DNA from: Nageia nagi
Lineage: Eukaryota > Pinophyta
Direction: 5' to 3'
Assembly (NCBI GenBank): GCA_050084985.1
Contig: JBITNC010000001.1
Coordinates: 92,752,001-92,816,000 of the forward strand
DNA length: 64,000 nt
Positions 34,030 through 45,640 of the stretch are shown piece by piece. Made by a program: the position numbers and the translations under genes. Position 1 is the stretch's first letter. Each line of letters opens with the position of its first letter. Below the pieces are notes generated by a model. That model was given only the letters and a program-made list of their open reading frames with translations, made no database searches and was not told where the DNA came from.

Positions 34030-35200
34030 ATAACTTTTATTATGTACAATGATGACCATGAACAAATTTCTCATCACAATTATAGCATAACCCTTTCTTT
34101 TGATGCTCTTCCATTTCTTTCCACATCAAATTCTTGGTTTATATTATGCAATTTGGTGGTGGGGTACTTGTGTTATTAGAGGAATGGGAAATATTATGTG
34201 TTTTATTGAATGAAGGTCTTGCATTTTATCAATGAGCACTAGCTTTATCTTCAATGAGCTTTTCCAAGGTAATAACATCCATCATAGTTTTGGGATTAAA
34301 CATTTTGACCTCTTGTTTAATTTCTTGCTTTAAGCGTTGAAAAAATAACTTTGAAAAATACATCATCCAACCCCTCTATGTGATTTTCTAATTTCTCAAA
34401 TTGATTTTGGTATTCCTTGACTTTTGTAGTTTGACATAACTTGGTCAATGCCCCTGTGAAGTCTTCATAGTTATTAGGACCAAAATAGATCAATAATTAT
34501 TGAGTGAATTCATCCCATAAAGGAGAAAGATGCCTTTTGGAGTACCATTGGTGCCATTGGAGAGCCTTACGGTCAAAATGAAAAGATGCCATGTGCACCT
34601 TCAATTCCTTTAGGATTTGGTTCAATGTGAAATATTGTCCAACTTTGTAAATCTAGCCAATGGAATTATCTCCATTAAATCAAGGAAAATCAAATTTAGT
34701 TGTGTAGAGAAGAATGAACCTACCTTGTTGGATCTAAAAGTTATGATGAAACCCTTATGGATTTCTTGACTTCCTGATTGTTGTGAACTAGATGCATTAT
34801 TAGTATGACTAAGACTTAGTTGAACATTATCACATTTACTATCAAGGGTTTGTATATGTGTCTGTATTTATTAAATTTTTGGTCTAAATGTATTAGTAAG
34901 TGTATCTACCATTTTTGGATCATAGTTTGAAATGTCATCATGGTAGGATCAGCTTGTGCTGCTATTTGAGATCTTATTTTAAGTGTCATTTCTAAAAATT
35001 ACTATTTCTAAAGCTGATATTTTTGGAAACTGCTATTTTTAGAAAGTGCTCAAAAATGTGTATCGGTATAATAAATCAAAATGATCAGCTTAAAAAGATG
35101 ATCACAATGGGATAGGTCTTTCGATGATGATTTTTTTTACATCTATGGGTCTATTTGCTTTTGTTAAAAATTGCTAAAATGAAACATATTTTTTGTTATT
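34030..35200 (-). pseudogene. gag of the nested chromovirus-like element
   Basis: A zinc knuckle reads LCYNCDEKFVHGHHC near 34088-34045, binding RNA in the particle. Upstream on the same strand lie HQWYSKRHLSPLWDEF (near 34560) and YEDFTGALTKLCQTT (near 34470), then EYQNQFEKLENHIEGL (near 34420-34375): the capsid blocks typical of chromovirus gag. Stops and at least one frameshift interrupt it. From about 35200 to the PBS no gag is recognisable and the sequence looks like 5' leader. Confidence 0.8.
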
Positions 35201-35711
35201 TTGCTCTAAAGTTTTTACTACCTTTGAACTGCTATTTTTGATAGCTCTAAAAAATTGCATGTCATAAATTTTGCTTCCTAAATCAAAGTTTTTTATGTGA
35301 AGGAATGATTCTAGCGTAAGGATAGGATTGTCTAAACACCCCTCCTATCCAACTTTTGCAAGGAAAGAGGCTAAGAAGATGGATTCTATGACAAGTAACT
35401 TTCTAGTGACACTTATTGGTGCACTACAATTTACAAATGGTTGACATAGCTTCCTACTAGCTTTCATTTATAGCCTAGATAGTCTTCGATATACCTTTTG
35501 GTACATGGAGTCCAATTCCATATAGGGTTGTATCTAAGGCTTGGGTATTGGTGTAGAGTTTTTTGCACCTCACTTCACACATAGATTTATGGGCAAGTGT
35601 GCTTAGCCAAAAATGATAGATCCTCCTAGATATTTTAAAACCCCTGATACAAGATTTCTAACCTAGACCTCTAAGAATTTTTTTTTTTCCTGTCGTAGAA
35701 TGGCATGGGAA

Positions 35712-35726
35712 TGAGCTTTGATACTA
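35712..35726 (-). other. Primer-binding site of the nested element
   Basis: Minus strand TAGTATCAAAGCTCA, two changes from TGGTATCAGAGCTCA, complementary to the 3' end of initiator tRNA-Met, two bases from the 5' LTR. Confidence 0.85.
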
Positions 35727-35728
35727 GA

Positions 35729-36138
35729 TGTTATGATGCTACAATTATTAAAAAGGGAAATATTGTAAAAATAAAATGAATATTGATTTGAAATAGGAAA
35801 ATGATAACTATCTATTGGAAATAACAAAGCATGCACTAGTAAATAGAATACAAAATAGCATCAATAAGTAGATAAGGATAGGATTTTACTGAATATTAAT
35901 AGAATCATAGGCCACTTCGAGGGGGCTACCTCCTTTCAACTCCAAAGGTAAAAAATAATGTTCAAGATGCCTTTCTCCACATACTACCATCTATTTATAT
36001 TAAACTAACCCTAACCCTAATAGTAATGCAAAATTGGGCCCCACCCTTACAATCACAATATTATGGTTTACAATATAGGCCAACCATTTAATAAATACTA
36101 ATACTAACACTAAAATGTTAGGATGTGGGATCCTAACA
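35729..36138 (-). repeat. 5' LTR of the nested element
   Basis: 410 bp, TGTTATGATG...GGATCCTAACA, the partner of 30581-30991, followed by the TSD copy TTACC. Confidence 0.95.
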
Positions 36139-37620
36139 TTACCTTCTTATTTGGCAAACCTTTGTTCAAACTATTGAGTATCATCTCTACTCTAATGCTT
36201 GGTGAGTGAGGGGAACCTTAACTTTTAGACCATTTGATTATTGTCTTCATCAACTTTAGACATCTATCTAGCTTCCAAACTAGAAATTTATGGGGTGCAA
36301 CCTCTTTTGAGCATGTCATGTTTGCAGAACTGGGAGCTATATTGAGCTTCTTGAAGGTTACTAAATCTTGACCTTTTGAAGTTTTAGCTCTTTTATTTAT
36401 TAGATTTGATACATGAGGCCTCTTTATAGACTTTATTTCTACAAAAAAACACCTACATTAGCTAGGGAAAAATTAATCAAATTTGCATTTTGACTCAAGT
36501 CATCAGCCACACCAGGTGGAGTAATTCCTCCACTTTTAGATAAATACTCTTGATATTGATATATAGGGCAAGAAGTTTGTTCATGAGCATCATTGTAAGC
36601 TAAACATAAGCCTATTATATACCTAGAAGAAGAAGCTTGATTTGTATATTCTAATAACACATGCTAATCTTGAGCTTTTTCTATAGCTGGATATCGAAAT
36701 CTCCTAGCATTATTTTCTCTACTCAAGAGGGTGATCTAGTTTGCCATATTCCTACACAAAGCTTTCAATTCTTATATCTCACTTTTAGAGGAAGTTACCT
36801 AATTTATCCTTGATTTACATGGGGCTAGAAGAGCCAAAGGAGCTCTTGGGGTAGGCAAGGCTAGTGGGAATTGTTGAGTTGGTGCAGGAATACTAGCCAA
36901 AGGTAGGGCCATACAAATTGTTAAGGTTCTTACTACTTGATTTTATGGTAACATTGGAAAGTATGGCATTGGCATGCAGCTAGGTAGTTTTCCTATCAAA
37001 ATGAGATAAGCTTCAATAGATGTTGCTTGTTTATAGACCTTCAAAAAAAGTGGTTACTCTAGAATTTTGAATTTACAAAGAGAGATCTGGGGGAAAGGCC
37101 CTCAAATAATACATCAAAGTTTGAGATTCATGAGGCCTAACCAATAATGAAACCCTTTTTTGATATTTTTGAAATCTAATATTAAAATCTAGAATATTCT
37201 CCTATTCATGTCTTTTAATAGCGATGAACTGAGTTAGTAAGGAGAAAGGGTCTCCTACTTCATTAAATTCTAGGATGAAAGGCTTTGCCAACTAAGCCTA
37301 AGAAGTTATAGATTTTCTAGCAAGGCTTCTATACCAATCAAGAACCCTACCCTTGAAAGATTATGCTAATAGTATTACCATGACATCTTCATGCTAAATA
37401 TTATGGAGCTTAGCTAGGCTAGCTACATCCACACAATGTTCATAGGCTATCTTCTTTATGGTGGCATTGAACTTAGGTAGAGTTTTAAAGACATTCCTTG
37501 GTATATCATGCAATGTAGCTAGAGCTAAAGGTACCCCATTGTCCCATGTGGGGTAGATATTTGGAGCAGGATTAGCCATTTTAGGAGGAGCAATCCAATA
37601 TGAAGGTCAAATGGTACTAT
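36139..37620 (-). pseudogene. gag of the 18.5-kb Tat-like element (5' part)
   Basis: From 37579 down the minus strand reads a start followed by LPKFNATIKKIAYEHCVDV, then LLAQSFKGRVLDWYRSL-like text near 37370 (one stop inside), FNEVGDPFSLLTQFIAIKRH (37270-37215) and FNIRFQKYQKRVSLL (37190-37145). This is a standard capsid-type gag (LPKF...W...FKG.A.DW...F). It runs, with stops, to 36144, where the nested element interrupts it; the rest lies below 30576. Confidence 0.8.
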
Positions 37621-37870
37621 TTTGAATAGGGATTCTAAAGTTCTAATACTACTCAAAAATTTAGACTTGATCAGGGTTTCTTTCTTCAAGAAGTACCAAG
37701 TTATTTAAAATTTGATATCTCTTTAGCTATTTTGGATTTTGATCTTGTCTAGATAAACTCTAATAACAACTAAATAATTTAGGTTTAGGAAGCAATAATG
37801 AGAATTATAAATCTACTCTGATACATACCATCAATACTACTTCTAGCAGAGTTGCTAATGAATTTTTTTA

Positions 37871-37890
37871 TGTCCCATCAGGCATGCCAA
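37871..37890 (-). other. Candidate primer-binding site of the 18.5-kb element
   Basis: Minus strand TTGGCATGCCTGATGGGACA lies nine bases inside the 5' LTR. TGGC...TGGGAC fits the general form of a Tat PBS, but I cannot name the tRNA. Confidence 0.4.
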
Positions 37891-37899
37891 AAGATATAC

Positions 37900-39435
37900 T
37901 ATTGATGGAAATTGTGTAATAGAGCACTCATAGCAATACAATCAAAGTATATCATGAATAGGCTAACATAGTAACTTGATCTCTAGAGTAGGCTAGTTCC
38001 TTATCTATTAGGTTAGATGAAAAAAGCAAATAATAAGAAAGAAAAAAAGAGGATTGAGTGTGAGAAATGAAATAAAAGAGATAGGGAGCAAGAGTAAAGC
38101 AAAAGGGGTAGATCACTAGTTCAGCATAAGCTTTCACATAGTGTGAAACCTTAGCAAGAATCTAGTGTAATACCATGGTGTAAGCTTTCATTCTCTAAAT
38201 TATCCTTTAGCTTAACTCTTTCCATATAAGTAGACATATTTATACCAACAACTTGTTGTTATTATTTAGGAAATATCCATTACTTGCCACAATATAACTT
38301 GATTAAAAATAATAACACCAAGCATTGGACAAGAAAGGTTAAGATAACATTATATAACTGATAGAATAATAGGTCTTGAAAAATAAATACAAGGGGAAAT
38401 ACTAGGGATTCCAACCTCTTTTTCCTATATTCGAATAAATTTATACTAGGCTAAGTAGTTATAAAATGATTGAAACAAAACAATTACAAAATGGCCCAAA
38501 GATTTTAGCCTTCTTTTAATAAATGGCTAACTATCTTTGCTACATGTCATTTTATTCCTAAAATAAAAAGTATACACTATAATGGCCTTTAAAATATGAT
38601 GGACATGCTTCCTAGGTGTTATTTGAACTTATACTACAATTATGAAAGATTCTCTAATTAACTATGGTGATTTTGAAGTTTCTTCATTTTCCAGTGGTTA
38701 TTTCGAAGCCTTCTCAATCTTTGACATATGTTTCAAACTTCTTTGGTGAAGTTTTGCTTTGGTGGAGATCCCATTTGTTACATTTGAAATCATTAATTTT
38801 TAGACCATCTAATTTGAAATGTCACCTCCTTTTGTGCCTTTGTGAGATGAAGCAAATAACTTCAAGAGATTTTGGTCTTACTCATGATGTCATCCTTCTT
38901 TGAACCCATTCTTTTGGCTAAAATGGGTTTCACTCTATTTTGCTAATGTTACATTCTTTCATGATCTAGAATCAACTAACTTAGCCACCATAAAACTTTT
39001 AACACTACCTATTAACATCACTAGTCTCAGGTTCTGGTTTTAGAAGAGCCTTTACTCTGCTGACATCACTTCTTTTATGCCTTAGAACACTTAGTCGTTG
39101 CAAAGCTTTTAATGCTACTTGCTAACATCATTGCTCCTAGGTCCAATTTTAGAAGAGCCTCTACTCTACTAACATCACTTTTTTTATGCCTCAGAATACC
39201 TATCCACCATGGAACTTTTAACACTACCTTTAATATCATTACTCTTGGGGTCCAATTTTAGAAAAACATCTATTCTGCTAACATCACCTCTCTTTTATAC
39301 TCCAAAAAATACTATACTTAGTATATTTTTACATCAAAATTATTTAGAATCTTGTTGAAACACTCATCTTATAGATAAGTAAGGACAATACACATTGAGA
39401 AACTACTAGGGTGTTGGACTATGTATGTATATACA
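37900..39435 (-). repeat. 5' LTR of the 18.5-kb element
   Basis: Full-length partner of 20872-22410, with the same internal 110-bp triplication (38997-39325). Followed directly by the TSD copy GGTAG (39436-39440). Confidence 0.9.
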
Positions 39436-39805
39436 GGTAGTTTCTTGAGGGATGGTTTAAAACCACCTGTTAATGATTTTATGGGAATGTTTTAAAACTA
39501 CCCTAAAAAAAAGTACCACTAAAACTATAATTGTAGGTGTTTTTAAACCATCACCACATAATAACCTAAAATTACCCACCTTTAAAGGGTTATTAGTCTA
39601 TTAGGTACACCCAAAATATTTAAATTTGAATACTTTTGTAACTATCATCAATAACAAGGGTATATAATAAAGAATTGCATTCAATTGAGGCATAAGATTC
39701 AAGACTTGGTTTTTAGGATAAAATATATTTCCACCTCCTAAGAAAAATAAAGAAGTGTATAAGTGCAAGAATATGAGTCCCACTTTTGGCCAAAAAGTGG
39801 AGGTG
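39436..39805. repeat. Right flank of the insertion site with an inverted repeat
   Basis: GATGGTTTAAAACCACCT (39451-39468) and AGGTGTTTTTAAACCATC (39535-39552) are inverted repeats matching at 17 of 18 positions with a 66-bp loop. They could be the arms of a small hairpin or MITE. A second short palindrome lies at 39779-39799. No gene. Confidence 0.55.
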
Positions 39806-40664
39806 TTTTCCTTTTCTTTGTGCAACACCCACAACCTCAAATAACTTACCAATAAGACAAAAGGGGAGGCTTCTAAGTCCTAGGTCCTTAAGATCCTAGG
39901 ACCATACAAAGAGAGAGCTAAATTATCTTGTAATTTACCCACCTTGAATCAACAAGGTAATCAAAAATAGAATAATGCTATAATGCAAGCTAGATTTGGA
40001 TTAAGATATATAAACTAAAACAAGATTAAACTAAACTATCCTAGCCTAAATCCATAATGGACTAGCCTAAAACAACTAGTATTTAACCATGCACCAAAAT
40101 AATAATGATAACACAAAAAATTTATATGATTAGCCTCCTTTTTAAGTCTCCTTAAGATCATAGAAAAATAATCAAGATAATCATTAGAACCATAAAACAA
40201 AGGCCAAGAATGTGTTACCCAAGGTTCCCCTACAAGAAGAGGATAAGAATCCCCTTTTGTTGCTTTGGATGTGATGGGTATAGCTCCAAGTGAGAAAATA
40301 TTGGCCAAAAGATCAAATTTATAGTTCCAAGTGCACATGGACAACAAGAAGTCATGAGTTTTCCATTACAAGAGTGAAAGGAAGGAGGGGAACTCTAATT
40401 TGAATTGAATTTTATATAGGTTTAGCTAGTGGGCTAGTTAGGGTTTTAACCTAATTGATCAACTGATCCCCTAACTAGGGACTGACTAGGGTCCAAAGTC
40501 ATAATATGATAACAAAGGATCAAGTTATCAAAATCAATCATATGAATGGGGTTAGAATGAGATGAAGCACTAATAGGATCATGATGAATTGCAAGATAGG
40601 TTGAATCATCATGAATCACCTAAGGTAGATGAACGAATGATTTGGAGGTGTCTATAGATGCCCA
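39806..40664 (-). repeat. Truncated 3' LTR of the right-hand Tat-like family
   Basis: 39806-40425 aligns with 63383-64000 (shared: TTTTCCTTTTCTTTGTGCAA, AAGTCCTAGGTCCTTAA, AACAACTAGTATT, CCCAAGGTTCCC). The remainder to 40664 matches the end of the LTR near 18350. On the minus strand the LTR would start TGGGCATCTATAGACACC, preceded by GACACAAAAA. The part matching 61817-63382 is missing on the left, so the LTR is truncated at 39806. Confidence 0.7.
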
Positions 40665-40689
40665 TTTTTGTGTCAATTTTCATGAGATG

Positions 40690-41480
40690 CAAAATGTGGT
40701 ATAAAAATAGGTGAAGTGTGTGCAATGTGAAAGCAAAATAGATAAACAAGAAAAAGGAAAGAGATCTCTACTTTAATCTAGTAGCCAAAGGGTAAAAATA
40801 AAAGATGATCAATATGGGAGTTGATTTTGATACATGATAGGTCATATAAGATCATCCTAAAAATCCAACCAAAGTATGGATTCGATGCATGATAGGCCAT
40901 TTAATATTGATTCAAATATAAGGATCATGAAATAGAACTAAAATGGCATACTTTATAACTAAGCAATAAAAACAAATGATATTTATTTACCCCAATAGTT
41001 GATGGGTAAACAAAAAAATAAAGAGGTACATAAAAGCAAATGATTTCTGCTTTGCCCCAATAGTTGAAGGGAAATGAAAGGAAAAAAAAAATATTAGCAA
41101 TTCTACTTTGCACTAGTAGTTGAAGGGAAAATGAAATGAAAGGAAAGAAAAGATCAGTGATTTTTCTCTATCCTAGTAGTTGAAAGGAAATGAAAGGAAA
41201 GATAAAAGGATCAATGAAAGTATATAATCCCTACTTTGCCCCAAAAATTTAAGGGTAGAAATAAAAGCAAGTGGTAAAGACATGTGAAAGCTAATGATAT
41301 CTATTTTATCCTAGTAGCTAAAGGGAAAATGGTAATGTGATTAGGATGAAAGTTGATTTTGACACATGGTAGGCCATATAAGATCATCTTAGAAGGGTGA
41401 CCCAAATATGGTTTCAACGTATGATAGGTTATATAATACTAAGTTGGAGAGATAGATTGTAGGAACATAAGCCTACCAAC
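40690..41480 (-). repeat. Repetitive 3' tail of the Tat-like family
   Basis: Six or more irregular units (roughly 60-110 bp apart) carry CTACTTTGCCCCAATAGTTGAAGGG-like text followed by GAAATGAAAGGAAA, at 40770, 40990, 41055, 41105, 41170, 41235 and 41315. A larger block, GTTGATTTTGACACATG then GGCCATATAAGATCATC, occurs at 40822 and again at 41352. No coding potential. Confidence 0.75.
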
Positions 41481-42886
41481 TATTAGGTCATATAATGCAA
41501 CCATGAGAAGCCTAAGCAAGAGACCAAACTAGGTAATAAGACATATATTAATGCTAAGATGATCAAGATCAAGAATGATGCAAGATAAACATGTTCACAA
41601 AATACAAAAATAAGATTGCACTCATGGGGGCACCTAGCAAGGTGATGCATGTGCGCAAGAGAGATCATGAAGGGGATAAGGGATGCAAATTAAAAGGTTC
41701 CTTGGTTTCCTCATTAGAAATGAGAAAACTAAACATAGGAGATGATTATTGAGTATAAAAACTCAACTAAGGAAGGGTGCATGACTAATGTGGGATAAAT
41801 CGCACCAATGGGCCACCTAGCAAAAGGGAATTGGAAGATCGTGCAAGAGATAAGGGGAGAATACCCCCCTCAAGTAGGGAGATGGGAAAAGGACCCAAGA
41901 AAGGAGCTTAAACATATAGTCAATTGATCAAAGAGGAAGAAGGAACAAAGAAAAAAAAAATTAAAGATACTGATTAGTCTGCTATATATTGGTCAAAACT
42001 ATCCAACCTATAGAGGCTAGAAGGACTAGCTAGTATCAATAAATTTGGTTAGAATAGTTGATGCATTGACTAATTAACCAATGCATTGAATAGTAGGTAT
42101 ACCAAATAAAATAAAAAATTCAAATCATTTTTTTCATTTTTCATGTTGACACTTAAGATAATGGAGCTCTAACTAAGAGAGAACACCCTATTCTTAAGTG
42201 CACTAGGGTTGACCACAGTGGACTAGGATAGATGGCAATGGTTGTGAGAGAAGGATAGGACCCACTACATGACCCACCTAGAGGAGGAGGAGGAGATCAC
42301 TTACATAAGGAGGTAATTTCTAAAAACTCACTCATTTTGAATTTGGTAAGCATGGTAGGTAGACCATCATCACATTAATAGAGAAAACATAGTTTATTTT
42401 GATTATTAATGGTTAAAAAGAACATAAAATGAGAAAAATGGAGAAAGAAAATCCTAATCTAGAGCATCACATTTCTATCAAACTAATGGACTAAACATAG
42501 CAACCATAGAACCAAAATAACCATAATGAGAGATAGAATAATTTTTATAAAAGGAAACTTGATTTTATACCTAGAAAAGTTTGGAAAATAAGAGAAAATG
42601 ATGGACATGCTATGGGGTTTTTGACCTTTGCTTCAAATTTGCTAGCTGGTGTGCTACATATCAATCCTAATTTAGGGTACAGTTGGGAGCCCATTGATTA
42701 CTACCTAGCTAACCTTGGGCTTGATTAACTGATTGGCTAGTTAGCCAACAAATTGATTCACTAGCTGGACTATAGGATGCCAACTAATTTGAACTAGCCA
42801 ACCTACTATAGGTCGATTAGGAACACTAGAAAACTATGGATAAAACTAACTAACTAACTGAAAACAAAGAGGACTAACTTAACAAC
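41481..42886 (-). repeat. Tat-like tail and a displaced LTR fragment
   Basis: From about 41960 the sequence resembles inner LTR sequence at 16870 and 62650 (ACTAGCTAGTATCAA...GGTATACCAAATAAA, and CTAGTTAGCC words near 42740). It ends at the copia LTR and does not resume on the other side, so this LTR piece has been displaced by rearrangement. No gene was seen from 41481 to 41960. Confidence 0.45.
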
Positions 42887-43342
42887 TAAAAGAATAAAAA
42901 TAATTGAAACACACTTTAAGATTGTTTATTCAACAAATTTTAAGAACAACTTATAGGCTCTCAATGAGTAACTGATCTTAGCTCATTAAGGTTACACCTT
43001 TGGAAAAAATGAATGTTCGATGAAAGTTACACAAATCCATTAAAAAATTATCAAATTAGCTAAATGGGAGTTAAATTCATGCTTTGGACCACTCTCCCAT
43101 AATCTTAGACAAGTAACAAACCCTACAAGAATGTGCAATGAAGAAACATAGATCAAAAACCATTAATAATTTGTAACTATCTAGGAACTCTATCAAAATG
43201 TAGGGGGTCTCTAGAAACATGGTATGTTTTAGAGAGTAGGCAAAATGTAGTCCATCAAAACAAAATGTGATTTCATTTTGACCTAGAATGAAACATGAAC
43301 ATGTTTCATACTGATGAGTTTAAAAAAGCAAAAGATCCAACA
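42887..43342 (-). repeat. 3' LTR of the copia element
   Basis: About 456 bp; on the minus strand it begins TGTTGGATCTTTTGC. Its outer end (TA in place of TG at 42887) has decayed. Similar to 47573-48036 with, by eye, about 15% difference and small indels. Confidence 0.85.
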
Positions 43343-43357
43343 TACTCCCCCTTAAAG
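43343..43357 (-). other. Polypurine tract of the copia element
   Basis: Minus strand CTTTAAGGGGGAGTA, directly before the 3' LTR. The same tract recurs at 48037-48051. Confidence 0.85.
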
Positions 43358-44700
43358 GTGAGAGGGCTAACCATGTAGTCTCTTAGCTTTACAAATTGAA
43401 GTGTAGCAATGCCCTTGGTGAATAAGTTAGCCAGATTATCCTTAGTGTTTCAATAATGTAATTTAACAACTTGCTTCTCCACCATATCATGGATGAAATG
43501 ATACTTCATGTCAAAATGTTTGGATCTAGAATGGTGCACAGGGTTCTTTACCATCTAAGTGGCACTCTGGTTATCATAGTACATGGTAGTGTCACCAAAT
43601 TGCATTTCTTCAATCTCCTCAAGTACTTTTTGCATCCATAAGGCTTGTGCATTGGCAATAGTGATGGCAATGTACTCAATTTTAGTGGAGGATAGTGCTA
43701 TAGTTGTTTGTTTCTAGGAAGACCAAGTAACTAGCCTAGATCCAAGGTTGAAATAATTACCAAAAGTAGACTTTTGATCATCAATGTTGTTACCCCAATC
43801 ACTATCACTATACCCATAAAGTTTAATAGCTTTTTCTTAAGGTAGTGGATGCCAAAATTTGGTGTGGCTTTCACATATCTCAAAATTCTTGTTATTGCCT
43901 TTGGATGGTTTTTTGAAGGGGAACTCATGTACCTAGACATAAGTGAGATAGCATGGCAAATATCAGGTTTAGAATTTGTGAGGAACATTAAGCTCCCAAC
44001 CAAGATTTGGTAGATGTGTACATCAAATTCAATAACCTCATCTTCTCTAGTTAAGTGCTCTCCATGTGCAATAGGATTGACAATAGCTATGCAATCATCT
44101 AGATCAAACTTATGCAATAAATCATTAGCATACTTGGTTTGAGAAATAAAAATTTGACTACCATCTTGAAAAACCTCCAAACCCAAAAAATAGTGCATAA
44201 GGCCAAGATATTTCATATCAAATTCTCACATCAAGAGTGTTTAAAAGCATCATTTAAACTAGAATTTCTACCCATGTAAATAAGATCATCAACATATAAA
44301 TAAACTAGCAAAATATGAGTGCCATCATGCTTACAGTAGAGAGTTGGTTCACTTTTGCTCCTTGTGAACCATCCATGAGTACCAAGCCTAAGGGGATTGC
44401 TTGAGGCTATACAATGCCTTCTTCAACTTGTAAATATGATTATTTTACCTCTCTCTTGAAAACCTTGGGGCTAAACAATAAATACTTCTTCATCAAGATA
44501 CCCATTCAAGAATGCACTCTTGACATCCAAGTGGTACACTTTTTAGCTTTTGTGAGCAGTAATGAAGAGAACCATTTTGATGGTTTCTTTTCTAGAAACA
44601 TGGGTAAAGGTCTCCTTATAGTCAATTCCATATCTCTATGTGAAGCCTTTGGCTATTAGCCTAGCCTTTTATCTCTCAATAGTGCCATTAGCATTAAAAT
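43358..44700 (-). pseudogene. Copia reverse transcriptase and RNase H
   Basis: Minus-strand order: KKDTWELVELPKGKEVVGSK (44800-44735) and WVYKTNFNANG, then HLDVKSAFLNGYLDEEVF (near 44540-44480), YVDDLI (44296-44281, catalytic box intact), MKYLGLMHYFLGLEVF (44216-44170), LVGSLMFLTNSKPDICHA (44010-43955), SPSKNHPKAITRILRYVKA (43925-43870), then RNase H with TTIALSSTKIEYIA (43715-43675) and a YDNQSA...NPVHHSRSKHFD block (43590-43500). All blocks are recognisable, yet stops and at least two frameshifts break the frame. Confidence 0.9.
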
Positions 44701-45640
44701 TTGTTTTATAGACCCATTTAGAGCCTACAACCTCTTTCCCTTTTGGAAGCTCAACAAGCTCCCATGTATCCTTTTTTTCAATGGAATACATATCTTCTTC
44801 CATAGCCTTCATCCAAACATCATTAATACAAGCATATTTAAAGTAAGAAGGCTCTAAATCAATAGTAGCTACTAATGCAAAACTAGCCATTGCACCCTTT
44901 GGTTCACCATCCAATCCGTCACTATACAAATGGAGATTTTCAAGCCTCTTAATTTCTTGATCTACTTCCTTAGCTTGTCATCTTATTACCCTTTTTGAAA
45001 ATTTTGATTATTTTAGATGAAGGGTGATTTTTGAGTGTTCTATTACCTCTTACATTACCATTTTTGCTAGAAGAAGTTGTATCATTACTTGAACCATGTT
45101 TGGGCTGCACTTGTGTGGTCTTGACTTTTGGATGCTTTGGGATGCACAAGTTGTTGGCTGGGTTGAATAGTATAATGTACATTAGAAGATATTTTCTCAA
45201 AGGATCCATCATTAACAACTTGTTTTTGATAACCCCATGCTCTCCCTTCATCAAAAATAACATCTTTGGAAATAACAACTTTTGAGTTTTAGGATTGTAC
45301 AATCTATATGCTTTTTATCACAGTAGCTAATAAATATGCAAGGTTCACTTTTTGGATCTAATTTTTATCTTTGTTCCTTTGGAAATGCACATAAACCAAG
45401 AAACCAAACACTTTGAAATGATTTACATTTGGTCTTTTCTCATACCATGCCTCAAAAGGAGTTATGCCATTTAAACTAGATGTAGGAATTCTATTTAAAA
45501 TATACATTGCTATCCTAATAGCTTCAACCTAGTAAATATTATTTAAACCTTTGATCATACTATGTAAAGTTTTATTTTTATGTTCAGCCACACCATTTTG
45601 TTATGGAGTGTAGGCAATAGTGAATTGCCTTCTCACACCA
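44701..45640 (-). pseudogene. Copia integrase C-terminal and RT N-terminal region
   Basis: This spans the end of integrase (near 45640-45350, with a WFLGLCAFPKEQR-like stretch and a FISYCDKKHI block near 45320), a variable linker rich in Ser, Asn and Lys (45302-44970) and the start of RT (YFKYACINDVWMKAMEEDMY near 44855-44800, equivalent to the A.....W..AM..E block). Several stops occur. The linker is a normal feature of copia polyproteins. Confidence 0.75.

Larger units (their letters stand above)
30581..36138 (-). mobile_element. 5.56-kb chromovirus-like Ty3/gypsy element nested in gag
   Basis: Two LTRs of about 410 bp bounded by TGTTA...TAACA, TSD TTACC on both sides, PPT and PBS in place, and gag, protease, RT, RNase H, integrase and a chromodomain-like tail in order on the minus strand. 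By hand alignment the LTRs differ at about 40 of 410 positions, mostly transitions. The element is structurally complete at its ends. Inside, it lacks the RT palm and has many stops, so it moved with help or decayed afterwards. Confidence 0.95.
20872..39435 (-). mobile_element. 18.5-kb Tat-like Ty3/gypsy element, interrupted
   Basis: Two LTRs of about 1.54 kb in direct orientation (20872-22410, 37900-39435) flanked by GGTAG enclose, on the minus strand, gag (37.6-36.1 kb), protease (30.5-29.9 kb), an RNase H-like domain (29.76-29.37 kb), RT plus RNase H (29.0-27.7 kb), integrase (27.5-26.4 kb) and a 4-kb 3' region with another coding remnant. A chromovirus-like element of 5.56 kb sits inside gag. 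Without that insert the element is about 13 kb, a size typical of the Tat/Ogre group. All frames are broken. I see no polypurine tract beside the 3' LTR. Confidence 0.85.

Noticed and set aside
40690-41480. CRISPR-like spaced repeats
   Set aside because: Units and spacers are irregular and degenerate, there are no cas genes, and the surroundings are plant retroelements.
45031-45285. Plus-strand frames opposite copia integrase/RT (also 45723-45941, 46503-46838)
   Set aside because: Antisense shadows of well-supported copia domains.
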